In this document: in pieces, positions 41,560 to 49,455 of the stretch
Layout of the letters: every line of letters starts with the position of its first letter
How positions within the stretch are numbered: the stretch's first letter is position 1
DNA from: Alcanivorax sp. S71-1-4
GTDB taxonomy: Bacteria > Pseudomonadota > Gammaproteobacteria > Pseudomonadales > Alcanivoracaceae
Direction: 5' to 3'
Assembly: GCF_009846755.1 (NCBI RefSeq)
Contig: NZ_AQOR01000010.1
Span: forward strand, 1-64,000
DNA: 64,000 bases
The notes under the pieces: generated by a model
The model's input: the letters and a program-made list of their open reading frames with translations, nothing else
Told to the model about the DNA's origin: nothing
The model's database searches: none
Translations under genes and position numbers: made by a program

Positions 41560-41955
41560 ATGATTTCCTATCTCTACTGGTTGCTGGTCGCCGCACTGGT
41601 GTTTGCTCTGCTGTTCGGTTTCGGGGTCCGGCTCGGCAAATGGAAACCCGCGCTGCTGATTACGGTCATTCTGGTAGTGGCCAGCACGCTGCTCTATTAC
41701 TTCTATCTGGAGCAGATGTTCGTGAAGCGCTGGGGCGGCACCATGTCGATCCGCATCCCGGCCGGGCAGATGCACATGGGGGCCACCTGGAAAGATGACA
41801 ATCTGTGGATCGAGAACTACGATCCGCAAAGCAACACCTGTATATTTAGCGAATACGCCCGAGGCAATCTGCTTGAGGGCCGGGTGATACTGCGTGACTG
41901 CAACCCGCTGATGCCGGCCCAGGGGGCGCCGGCAACGGGCCAGAGCGCACCGTGA
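41560..41955 (+). CDS. Hypothetical inner membrane protein
   Basis: A 131-residue protein of unknown function. Two membrane helices lie in the first 55 residues (MISYLYWLLVAALVFALLFG and LLITVILVVASTLLYYF). A polar C-terminal domain of about 75 residues carries two Cys (TCIF, RDCNP) that could pair in the periplasm. ATG 41560 follows a purine-rich AGGGATTGCAGG; a frame from 41518 is also open. It lies 18 bases before the HopJ-like gene. Confidence 0.65.
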   Translation: MISYLYWLLVAALVFALLFGFGVRLGKWKPALLITVILVVASTLLYYFYLEQMFVKRWGGTMSIRIPAGQMHMGATWKDDNLWIENYDPQSNTCIFSEYARGNLLEGRVILRDCNPLMPAQGAPATGQSAP

Positions 41956-41973
41956 CAAAGGCGAAAGACCGTT

Positions 41974-42375
41974 ATGAATGCAACTGACGCAACGTCCGAC
42001 ACCGCAGCGCTGACCGAAGAATCGCTGCTGCAACTGCTGGAAACCCGCCCCAACGAGGTCGAGTTCGAGCAGGTCATGGCGATCATCGAGAGACACTACG
42101 ACTACACACCCACCCGCTTCGTCAACGGCGTCAAGGGTGACCAGGTAATCAATGCCGCCGGCGAGAACGAGGGCTCATGTCGCATTTTTGCCTTCGCCCA
42201 GCGGCACGAGCTCAACACCGCGCGCACGCTGGCCTGTTTTGGCCGCTTCTACCGCGACGATGTGCTCGACCAGCTCAACGGCAAGAACCACCCGAATATC
42301 CGTGTGTTCATGCGCCACGGCTGGGCCGGTATCCAGTTCGACGGCAATCCGCTCACGCCCCGTAAGCTGCATTGA
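41974..42375 (+). CDS. HopJ-family protein
   Basis: A 133-residue soluble protein matching the HopJ family. Blocks such as FEQVMAIIERHYDYTPTRF, NEGSCRIFAFAQ and LACFGRFYRDDVL are typical. The name comes from a Pseudomonas type III effector, but relatives are widespread in bacteria lacking type III secretion, and no secretion genes are present here. The true role is unknown. It is probably cotranscribed with the membrane protein before it. Confidence 0.85.
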   Translation: MNATDATSDTAALTEESLLQLLETRPNEVEFEQVMAIIERHYDYTPTRFVNGVKGDQVINAAGENEGSCRIFAFAQRHELNTARTLACFGRFYRDDVLDQLNGKNHPNIRVFMRHGWAGIQFDGNPLTPRKLH

Positions 42376-42550
42376 GCGCGGCGCCGCACCCGTGCCACCC
42401 GGTGCGGCGTGCGGCCACCCCCCGAATGCCCGTATAATCCGCCGCACCCGACACGGATCGGGGCTGATGCTCAGGCCGTGCCCGCCACGCCTGCCCCTGA
42501 CATTCACGCCGGGAGTGTGTTGTTCCCCGGCCCACACAGCACCGGATTTC

Positions 42551-45424
42551 ATGACTGAATTTGCCATTGGCCAGCGCTGGCTCAGCGAAACCGAGACCGA
42601 GCTGGGCCTCGGGATCGTCGTCAACCTCGACTATCGCCTCGTCACTCTGTTCTATCCCGGCTGCGAGGAAGAACGCACCTACGCCAAGACCAATGCCCCC
42701 CTGTCCCGCATGGCGTTTACGCCCGGTGACACGATCCACACCCAGGACGGCCAGCGCCTGATCGTGCACGAAGCGGTCGAGGTGGATCAGTTGCTGATCT
42801 ATCGGGCCGCGCCGGAGGACGACCCGGCCGCCCTGCGGCAGGTCCCGGAAAGCCAGCTCGGCTATCAGGTGGAACTCTCGGCGGTGACCGACCGGCTGTT
42901 CTCCAAGCAGCTCGACAGCACCAACTGGTTCAACCTGCGTGTGGCCGCGCTGAACGCCCGGGCACACGCGGAAAATTCACCGGTGCGCGGCCTGCGCGGC
43001 CCTCGCATCGATCTGATCGGCCACCAGCTCTGGATCGCCCACGAAGTGGGCGGCCGTTATGCACCGCGCGTGCTGCTGGCCGATGAAGTGGGCCTGGGCA
43101 AGACCATCGAGGCCGGCCTGATCCTGCACCAGCAGTTGATCACCCACCGTGCGCAGCGTGTGCTGATCGTGGTGCCACAGCCGCTGGTTCATCAGTGGTT
43201 CGTGGAAATGGTGCGGCGCTTCAATCTGCACTTCAGTATCTTCGATCACGAACGGCTGGCCGCGCTGCAACCGGAGGAAAGCATCAAGGACATGCTGGCG
43301 CGCCTGATCGTCGAGGAACAGGGCGACGCACCGGGTGAGCGGGAGAATCCGTTCATGAGCGAACAGCTGATCCTGTGCAGCACTGATTTTCTGGAAAGCT
43401 GCGACATCGATCTGCTCGCTGCCGCCGAATGGGACCTGCTGGTGGTGGACGAGGCGCACCATCTGGACTGGCGCCCCAACGCCCCCAGCGAAGCCTATCA
43501 ACGCGTCGCCCGGCTGGCCGCCGCCGCCCGGGGTCTGCTGCTGCTGACCGCCACGCCTGAGCAGCTTGGCCTGGAAAGCCATTTTGCCCGGCTGCAACTG
43601 CTCGACCCGGACCGCTTCCACAGCCTGGAGGCATTTCGCGAGGAGCAGCAACACTATCAGGCCATCGCTGCCCTCGCTGCAGACCTGGTTGACCAACCAC
43701 AGTGGTCGGCCGGGTTGAAACAGGCGCTGGCAGAGCACGTGCCGGATGTGCCCATCGACGAGGCCCATCGGGAACAGATTCTGCGCGAACTGCTGGACCG
43801 TTCCGGCACCGGCCGCGTGCTGTTCCGCAACACGCGCAAGCATATCGCCGGGTTCCCGGCCCGCCACGTACACGGCGTGGCGCTCCCTTACCCGGCCATG
43901 TACGGGCCGATCCATTTTGACCCGGCCCACCCGGATGACCTGTTGCACCCGGAAAGCGTGTTCCGCGACGACACCTGGTGCGCCGAAGACCCGCGCGTCA
44001 CCTGGCTGGCTGATTTCCTGCGCCGCGAGCGCGGACGCAAGGTGCTGGTGATCTGCGCCCGCAAGGAAACCGCCACCGACCTGCACGCCTGGTGCGGTTA
44101 CAAGCTGGGCATGAATGTCAGCGTGTTCCATGAGGACATGGACATCATCAGCCGCGACCGCGCCGCAGCGTATTTTGCCGATGAGGAAGACGGTGCCCAG
44201 GCGCTGATCTGTTCCGAGATCGGCAGCGAAGGCCGCAACTTCCAGTTTGCCCACGATCTGGTGCTGCTGGATTTGCCCCGCAACCCCGATCTGCTCGAGC
44301 AGCGTATCGGTCGCCTGGACCGTATCGGCCAGCGCGAGGATATCCAGATTCACGTGCCCTATTTTGCCGGCCACGGGCAGGAAGTGCTGTTCCGCTGGTA
44401 CGACGAGGGCATGCACGCCTTTACCCGTACCAATCCCGCCGGCACCCAGATCCTGCAGGGCACCTCAGACGCGCTGGCGGCGGCCCTCGCCGCGCCGCAG
44501 GACAGCGCCCGGGTGGAGGCACTGATCGCGCAGACACAGCAGTTGACCGACACACTGCTGGCGCAACTGGATGCCGGCCGCGACCGGCTGCTGGAACTCA
44601 GCTCGCACAACCCCGAACAGGCCGACGCCCTGATCTCGCAACTGGCGGAGGCTGATAACACGCCACCGACGGGTTTTATGGAGATGGCGTTCGAGCGTTT
44701 CGGTGTCGAGGTGGAGGAACATTCGCGCCACGCCAGCATTCTGAAACCCGGCCCGCACATGCTGGAGCCGTTCCCGTATCTGCCGGAAGAAGGCGTCACT
44801 GTCACCGCCGACCGTGGCACCGCGCTCAGCCGCGACGACATCCAGTTCCTGACCTGGGAACATCCGATGGTGGAAGGCGCGATCGAACTGGTGCTCGGTG
44901 AGGACCGTGGCAAGGCCAGCGTGGCGCTGCTGAAAAACCCGAAAGTAAAACCGGGCACGATGCTGGTCGAGGCGCTGTACAGCGTACAGTGCAGCGCACC
45001 ACGTCATCTGCAGGCTGAACGCTTCCTGCCCACCACGTTGCTGCGGAGCCTGATCGATGCTCAGGGGCGCGATCTCAGCCAGGCGATCAGCCACGATGGC
45101 CTGAGCAAGCAGTGTCACAAGATGGAAAAGCCGCTGGCCCGCAAGGTGATCGAGAGCCAGCAAACCCTGCTGGAAAAACTGCTGGGGGCGGATCAGCAGC
45201 GCGTCAATGGCGAAGCCCAGGCGATCATCGACGAGGCCCGCACGCGCATGCAGGCATCACAGGCCGCCGAACGCAACCGGCTGGTGCAGTTGCAGGCGCG
45301 CAATCCGGCCATCCGTCAGGAAGAGATCGATTTCATCGACCGGCAAACCGAGGCACTGGCGCAACACCTGGCCGAAGCCCGGTGTCAGCTTGCAGCCGTG
45401 CGGGTCATTGTCGCCAGTCAGTGA
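42551..45424 (+). CDS. rapA: RNA polymerase-associated ATPase RapA (HepA)
   Basis: A Swi2/Snf2-type ATPase that recycles stalled RNA polymerase. It has 957 residues against 968 in Escherichia coli. An N-terminal Tudor-like pair (FAIGQRWLSETETELGLGIV) is followed by the helicase core: Walker A GLGKT with Lys184, DEAH at 300-303, and TATPEQLG. Lobe 2 has CSEIGSEGRNFQFAHDLVLLD and QRIGRLDRIGQ, and the Rap-specific C-terminal domain is complete. ATG 42551 fits the family N-terminus; the frame runs open from 42152 inside the HopJ gene. The repeat element begins 7 bases past its stop. Confidence 0.97.
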   Translation: MTEFAIGQRWLSETETELGLGIVVNLDYRLVTLFYPGCEEERTYAKTNAPLSRMAFTPGDTIHTQDGQRLIVHEAVEVDQLLIYRAAPEDDPAALRQVPESQLGYQVELSAVTDRLFSKQLDSTNWFNLRVAALNARAHAENSPVRGLRGPRIDLIGHQLWIAHEVGGRYAPRVLLADEVGLGKTIEAGLILHQQLITHRAQRVLIVVPQPLVHQWFVEMVRRFNLHFSIFDHERLAALQPEESIKDMLARLIVEEQGDAPGERENPFMSEQLILCSTDFLESCDIDLLAAAEWDLLVVDEAHHLDWRPNAPSEAYQRVARLAAAARGLLLLTATPEQLGLESHFARLQLLDPDRFHSLEAFREEQQHYQAIAALAADLVDQPQWSAGLKQALAEHVPDVPIDEAHREQILRELLDRSGTGRVLFRNTRKHIAGFPARHVHGVALPYPAMYGPIHFDPAHPDDLLHPESVFRDDTWCAEDPRVTWLADFLRRERGRKVLVICARKETATDLHAWCGYKLGMNVSVFHEDMDIISRDRAAAYFADEEDGAQALICSEIGSEGRNFQFAHDLVLLDLPRNPDLLEQRIGRLDRIGQREDIQIHVPYFAGHGQEVLFRWYDEGMHAFTRTNPAGTQILQGTSDALAAALAAPQDSARVEALIAQTQQLTDTLLAQLDAGRDRLLELSSHNPEQADALISQLAEADNTPPTGFMEMAFERFGVEVEEHSRHASILKPGPHMLEPFPYLPEEGVTVTADRGTALSRDDIQFLTWEHPMVEGAIELVLGEDRGKASVALLKNPKVKPGTMLVEALYSVQCSAPRHLQAERFLPTTLLRSLIDAQGRDLSQAISHDGLSKQCHKMEKPLARKVIESQQTLLEKLLGADQQRVNGEAQAIIDEARTRMQASQAAERNRLVQLQARNPAIRQEEIDFIDRQTEALAQHLAEARCQLAAVRVIVASQ

Positions 45425-45431
45425 GTGGGCC

Positions 45432-45650
45432 GTAGGGTGGGTAGAGCCAAAGGCGAAACCCACCGTGTCCATGTCGCACACTGCTCGCACAAAAACAGCG
45501 GAACTATTTGTCCACAAAAACGGCGAATCTATTCGGCCACAAAAACGGCGAAACTACCCACCTCCAAAGCAGGGTAGTTTCGCTGTTTTTGCGGGAGTGA
45601 ATAACGGACATGGACCCGGTGGGTTTCGCCTTTGGCTCTACCCACCCTAC
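45432..45650. repeat. Inverted-repeat (MITE-like) element, copy 2 (219 bp)
   Basis: Left arm 45432-45475 begins GTAGGGTGGGTAGAGCCAAA; right arm 45607-45650 is its inverse with one mismatch over 44 positions. A second inverted pair lies inside (45540-45559 against 45572-45591, one mismatch in 20). The two pairs can fold into one long cruciform. No transposase is encoded and no target duplication is obvious. The last four bases provide the stop codon (TAG, minus strand) of the YbaY-domain gene. Confidence 0.9.
45488..45562. repeat. Internal 25-bp tandem repeat, three units
   Basis: Units begin CACAAAAACAGCGGAACTA (45488), CACAAAAACGGCGAATCTA (45513) and CACAAAAACGGCGAAACTA (45538), at an exact 25-base period. 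Copy 1 of the element has a single unit, so the array explains most of the length difference. Confidence 0.85.
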
Positions 45651-46153
45651 TCTTCAAGCACTTCTTCTGCGGGCACCCGCTCTTCGCCGGAAGTCACCTT
45701 GCCCAGCATCAGCTCCACTGGCGGCGGGCTGCCGGCAGACAGGTCCACGCGATGCTGTTGCATGGTGGTCCAGCGCAACTGGCCGTCGGCATCTCGGATT
45801 TCCCCGCGCACGGCATAGTGGTGCCGTGCATCGATGTCGGCGGGAGAGAAGGTCAGCGTGAAGGGAATCGGCACCTGACGCCCGTCGCTGCCAAAGGTCT
45901 TTTCCGACAGCACGGTGGCCGGCACATCCATCAGTGACACATCCAGCAACTGCACATGAATGCGGGCATCCTGCGGCAGCGCTTCGCGCTCGCGGTAGAT
46001 CAGCGTGCCGCTGACCTCTGCCTCCTGCGCCGCGGCAGGTGGCGGCTCGGTGGCGGCTTTTTTGTCTTCCGGCTTGTCGCAGCCAGCCAGTGTCAGCAGG
46101 CTGGCCAGCAGGGCCAGTGTCAGTGTGCGCGGCAATCGATGCGAAACGTCCAT
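45647..46153 (-). CDS. YbaY-domain outer membrane lipoprotein
   Basis: A 168-residue lipoprotein. The signal peptide ends in the lipobox LTLAGC, followed by a Lys/Glu/Pro-rich linker and a YbaY-type beta domain (VSGTLIYREREALPQDARIHVQLLDVSL, then ARHHYAVRGEIRD). Such domains bind glycolipid-like ligands or are of unknown role. The Asp-Lys after the Cys (CDK) can act as an inner-membrane retention signal in enterobacteria. ATG 46153 follows GGGAG. The stop codon lies within the repeat element, so the C-terminus (EEVLEE) may have been trimmed or extended by its insertion. Confidence 0.82.
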   Translation of the reverse strand: MDVSHRLPRTLTLALLASLLTLAGCDKPEDKKAATEPPPAAAQEAEVSGTLIYREREALPQDARIHVQLLDVSLMDVPATVLSEKTFGSDGRQVPIPFTLTFSPADIDARHHYAVRGEIRDADGQLRWTTMQQHRVDLSAGSPPPVELMLGKVTSGEERVPAEEVLEE

Positions 46154-46210
46154 CTTCCCGAACTCCCTGTGAGCGATGAGCACCCATGATGCGGCGACAG
46201 CGACGGCGGC

Positions 46211-46804
46211 TCAAGCCTGGTCGAGATAATCCGCCAGCAGCGTGGCCAGCCAGTCCGCCGGGGGCTGGTGCAGCGTCAGCGCGCCGTCGCGGAGCGTCGC
46301 CAGCCGCAGGAAGGGCTGGTCCAGCCGGCTGTTGTCGAGCAGATGCACTTCACTGGCCAGCGGCAAGGTGTTGCGCACATTGGCGAGGGTGCGCGGCAGG
46401 CGTGACAGGATTTTCTCGGCCGGCACCGTATGCCCGCCTTCGTCGACCCGCTGCGCCACACGCGCCAGATGCAGTGTCGGGTCGTCGAGGTGGATATAGA
46501 CCAGGATGACCCGGTAACCAAAGCTGCGCGCACGGGCGACAAAATCAATCTTGCCGGGGTGCGAGTAAACCGTTTCAAAGCAGAAACTCACGCCGCGCAG
46601 CAGCAGGTCTTCGCGCAGGTGGCCGGCGATCACCGCCGCATCGTAGCTTGCGCTTTCCGGCGCTTCCGGGCACAGCAGCCGGGCAATCTCGTCGGCGTTG
46701 ACGAACTGCACGCCGCGCGGCGCCAGAAACAGACGATGGAAGGTGGATTTGCCAGCGCCGTTGCCGCCGGCCAATAACCAGAGCTGTCGTGCAGCGGCCG
46801 TCAT
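46211..46804 (-). CDS. Zeta-toxin-family kinase
   Basis: A 197-residue P-loop protein. Walker A GGNGAGKST (Lys19) starts it, then FVNADEIARLL and the strand FCFETVYSH with the helix-capped Arg/Ser pattern of zeta toxins. The lid region follows (RVDEGGHTVPAEKIL). Zeta toxins phosphorylate UDP-N-acetylglucosamine and block wall synthesis. It overlaps the ParD-like gene by ATGA, so the two are translationally coupled as a toxin-antitoxin pair. Zeta relatives can also have other small-molecule targets, so toxicity is unproven. Confidence 0.82.
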   Translation of the reverse strand: MTAAARQLWLLAGGNGAGKSTFHRLFLAPRGVQFVNADEIARLLCPEAPESASYDAAVIAGHLREDLLLRGVSFCFETVYSHPGKIDFVARARSFGYRVILVYIHLDDPTLHLARVAQRVDEGGHTVPAEKILSRLPRTLANVRNTLPLASEVHLLDNSRLDQPFLRLATLRDGALTLHQPPADWLATLLADYLDQA

Positions 46805-47196
46805 CCCTGCGGCACGAATTCGCCGTTGATGAACTGCCCGCGGACACGACGTCCATCGCGGCTGATTTGTTCCAGCACACCCGGCGCCCCCGGTACCGCC
46901 TGGTAGGCCAGCGGCGCGCGGGTCACGACGGCCGACAACTCGCCCCGTTCGCGCAGGGCATCAACCGCTGCGAAGACATCCTCCGGCTCGGCACTCACCG
47001 AGCGGGCGTCCTCGATGGTCAGCCGGCCCAGGCCCAATTGGATGCGGATCAGGTCCTCCGGCGATACCAGACGCGCCATGCGGCGGCCCAGGTCGGCCCA
47101 GAATTCGATCTGCTTCGGCAAGCTGCGGCGGTTCAGGCGCGCCTCGGCCTCCGCATCCCGGATCAGGGCATCATCAAGTCGCATCGGGCTGGCCAT
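46801..47196 (-). CDS. ParD-like antitoxin
   Basis: A 131-residue protein resembling the ParD-like antitoxin family. The N-terminal MASPMRLDDALIRDAEAEARLNRRSLPKQIEFWADLG is a ribbon-helix-helix-like start. A helical linker and a C-terminal beta part (RDGRRVRGQFINGEFVPQG) that could wrap the toxin follow. ATG 47196 has a GAGG site; a frame to 47319 is not credible. A perfect palindrome 28 bases upstream could be its operator. The pairing with a zeta kinase differs from the usual epsilon-zeta arrangement. Confidence 0.78.
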   Translation of the reverse strand: MASPMRLDDALIRDAEAEARLNRRSLPKQIEFWADLGRRMARLVSPEDLIRIQLGLGRLTIEDARSVSAEPEDVFAAVDALRERGELSAVVTRAPLAYQAVPGAPGVLEQISRDGRRVRGQFINGEFVPQG

Positions 47197-47223
47197 GGCC
47201 GTTACCTCTCTGACGTGGTGGAA

Positions 47224-47250
47224 TGCAGCAAAATGTAGCATTTTGCTGCA
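47224..47250. promoter_or_regulatory. Perfect palindromic operator upstream of the toxin-antitoxin pair
   Basis: TGCAGCAAAATG (47224-47235), TAG, CATTTTGCTGCA (47239-47250): 12-bp arms with no mismatch. It lies between the divergent antitoxin (start 47196) and esterase genes, where autoregulation by the antitoxin would act. It is not followed by a T run, which argues against a terminator. Confidence 0.65.
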
Positions 47251-47334
47251 ACGCGAGCCAGTGCCGGGCTCTGTTACACTGCTCCACCACGACCCACAGC
47301 CCATCCACCCTGGGCACACCTGTTACTCACAAAC

Positions 47335-47343
47335 TTATCCACA
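47335..47343 (+). other. DnaA-box sequence TTATCCACA
   Basis: An exact match to the Escherichia coli DnaA box just before the esterase gene. Further exact matches are at 47753-47761 (inside the esterase gene) and 52513-52521. Three matches are not enough to call an origin. Confidence 0.3.
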
Positions 47344-47357
47344 GCCTGGAAGTCACC

Positions 47358-48026
47358 ATGTCCCTGCTCGCCTGCGTCGAAATCGAACCTGTCTCGCCCG
47401 CCCCCGCCGCGACCGCCAGCGTCATCTGGCTGCATGGGCTCGGTGCCGACGGCCATGATTTCGAGCCGATCGTGCCCGCCCTGGCCCTGCCCGATTCTCT
47501 GCCGGTGCGTTTCCTGTTTCCCCATGCCCCCCGCATCCCGGTCACCATCAATGGCGGGCTCGTGATGCCTGCCTGGTACGACATTCTGGAGATGAACATT
47601 GACCGCCGTATCGACGAGGCCGGGCTGCGGGCCTCGGCAGACCAGGTCACCGCGCTGATCGAACGCGAGCGTGAACGGGGCATCCCGGCGGAGCGGATTG
47701 TGCTGGCCGGTTTCTCACAGGGCGGCGCGGTGGCCTATGAGGTGGCGCTGCGTTATCCACAGCGCCTGGCGGGGCTGCTGGCCATGTCCACCTACTTCGC
47801 CACCGCCGACAGTATCCACCGGCACCCGGCCAACGCGGCGCTGCCGATCGACATCCACCACGGCACCCGCGATCCGGTGGTGCCGGAAGTCCTCGGCGTG
47901 CGCGCCGCCGACATACTCGGGGACCTGGGCTATCCGGTGACGCTGCGCCGCTACGAGATGGAGCATGAGGTGTGCCTGGAACAGGTACGCGATATCAGCC
48001 AGTGGCTACAACAGCGGCTGGCCTGA
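47358..48026 (+). CDS. Carboxylesterase/lysophospholipase-type alpha/beta hydrolase
   Basis: A 222-residue cytoplasmic hydrolase of the carboxylesterase 2 family. It has HGLGADGHDF near residue 26 (oxyanion loop) and nucleophile Ser120 in GFSQGG. Asp172 in GTRDPVV and His203 in EMEHEV complete the triad. The family hydrolyses small esters; the natural substrate is unknown. ATG 47358 has GGAAG upstream. A hairpin spanning its stop ends the gene, which is convergent with gdhA. Confidence 0.9.
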   Translation: MSLLACVEIEPVSPAPAATASVIWLHGLGADGHDFEPIVPALALPDSLPVRFLFPHAPRIPVTINGGLVMPAWYDILEMNIDRRIDEAGLRASADQVTALIERERERGIPAERIVLAGFSQGGAVAYEVALRYPQRLAGLLAMSTYFATADSIHRHPANAALPIDIHHGTRDPVVPEVLGVRAADILGDLGYPVTLRRYEMEHEVCLEQVRDISQWLQQRLA

Positions 48027-48037
48027 GCCAGCCGCTG
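48012..48037. terminator. Perfect hairpin between convergent esterase and gdhA genes
   Basis: CAGCGGCTGGC (48012-48022), CTGA, GCCAGCCGCTG (48027-48037). The loop is the end of the esterase reading frame including its TGA stop. It lies 9 bases before the gdhA stop and can serve both strands. There is no T run. Confidence 0.55.
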
Positions 48038-48045
48038 CCAGGGGA

Positions 48046-49392
48046 TCAGACCACACCCTGCGCCAGCATGGCCTCTGCGACCTTGATGAACCCGGCCACG
48101 TTGGCGCCCCGCACATAGTCGATATGGTCGCCCTCGCGGCCATATTTCGCGCAACTGCCGTGAATGGCGTGCATGATCGCATGCAGCTTTTCGTCCACCT
48201 CGCCCTCGTTCCAGTTCAGGCGCAGCGCGTTCTGGCTCATCTCCAGGCCGGACACAGACACCCCGCCGGCGTTGGCGGCCTTGCTGGGCGCGTACAGCAC
48301 CCGGGCATTGCGCAGGTAGCTGACCGCCTCGGCGGTGCACCCCATGTTCGAGCCTTCGGCCACGCAATGGCAGCCGTGCTTCAGCAGCAGCTCGGCATCT
48401 GCCTTGTCCAGCTCATTCTGCGTCGCGCAGGGGAGCGCCACATCACATTCCACGCCCCAGGGGCGGACCCCGGGCAGGTAACGCATCGAGAACTGCTCTG
48501 CCCATTCGCTGATACGGCCGCGCTTTTCGTTTTTCAGTACCATCAGCGCCTGCCACTGTTCCTGGGTGAAACCGGCCGGGTTATGCACCGTGCCGCCGGA
48601 ATCGGACATCGTCACCACGCGCGCGCCCTGTGATACCAGCAAACCGGCCGCGTGCTGCGCCACGTTGCCCGAGCCGGAAATCGCCACGCGCATCCCTTCC
48701 AGGCCGGAGCCACGCACCCGCAGCATCTCCTCGACAAAATAGACCAGCCCGTAACCGGTCGCTTCCGGCCGCAGCAGGCTGCCGCCCCAGGCAAAGCCCT
48801 TGCCAGTCAGCACGCCCGTGAACTCATTGCGCAGGCGTTTGTACTGCCCGAACAGGTAACCCACCTCCCGCGCACCCACCCCGATATCGCCGGCAGGGAC
48901 ATCCAGGTCGGGCCCGATATGCCGGTAGAGTTCGTTCATGAAGGACTGGCAGAAGCGCATGACTTCGCCGTTGCTGCGCCCTTTCGGGTCGAAGTCCGCG
49001 CCGCCCTTGCCACCCCCCATCGGCAGCGTCGTCAGGGCGTTCTTGAACGTCTGCTCAAAGGCAAGGAACTTGAGGATGCCCAGGTCCACCGAAGGATGGA
49101 ATCGCAGGCCGCCCTTGTAAGGCCCAATGGCGCTGTTCATCTGCACACGATAGCCGCGGTTGACCTGCACCCGGCCCTGGTCATCCACCCAGGGCACCCG
49201 GAACAGGATCACGCGCTCCGGCTCGAGCAACCGCTCAAGGATGCCGGCCTCGAACAGCTCCTGCCGATGGCGGATGTCCGGCCAGAGCGTCCGCAGTACG
49301 GTGCCTGTTGCCTGATGGAATTCCGGTTGGTCCGGGTCCCGGCGCCGCGCCTGCTCCAGCAGCGCATCGAGTGTCTCCGTGCTTGCAACCAT
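48046..49392 (-). CDS. gdhA: NADP-specific glutamate dehydrogenase
   Basis: Makes glutamate from 2-oxoglutarate and ammonia. The 448 residues match the hexameric GdhA family. Present are the substrate block PMGGGKGGADFDPKG, PAGDIGVGAREVGYLFGQYK, and the cofactor loop SGSGNVAQHAA. GGAG precedes the ATG at 49392. It follows the YgjP-type gene by 63 bases on the same strand. Confidence 0.97.
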   Translation of the reverse strand: MVASTETLDALLEQARRRDPDQPEFHQATGTVLRTLWPDIRHRQELFEAGILERLLEPERVILFRVPWVDDQGRVQVNRGYRVQMNSAIGPYKGGLRFHPSVDLGILKFLAFEQTFKNALTTLPMGGGKGGADFDPKGRSNGEVMRFCQSFMNELYRHIGPDLDVPAGDIGVGAREVGYLFGQYKRLRNEFTGVLTGKGFAWGGSLLRPEATGYGLVYFVEEMLRVRGSGLEGMRVAISGSGNVAQHAAGLLVSQGARVVTMSDSGGTVHNPAGFTQEQWQALMVLKNEKRGRISEWAEQFSMRYLPGVRPWGVECDVALPCATQNELDKADAELLLKHGCHCVAEGSNMGCTAEAVSYLRNARVLYAPSKAANAGGVSVSGLEMSQNALRLNWNEGEVDEKLHAIMHAIHGSCAKYGREGDHIDYVRGANVAGFIKVAEAMLAQGVV

Positions 49393-49455
49393 TGTGCTCT
49401 CCAGGGTCGTGTATCGGGGGTAACAGAGGATTAAGGCGAAACCGGCGGTACTGCG

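Noticed and set aside
41974-42375. Type III secretion effector (HopJ name)
   Set aside because: The family is widespread in bacteria without type III secretion and no secretion genes are present; treated as a conserved protein of unknown role.
45488-45562. Possible CRISPR array
   Set aside because: Only three 25-bp units directly adjoining with no spacers, and no cas genes in the window.
47335-47343. Replication origin near 47 kb
   Set aside because: A few DnaA boxes without an AT-rich unwinding region or clustered boxes; gene order places the origin beyond the right edge, near dnaA.
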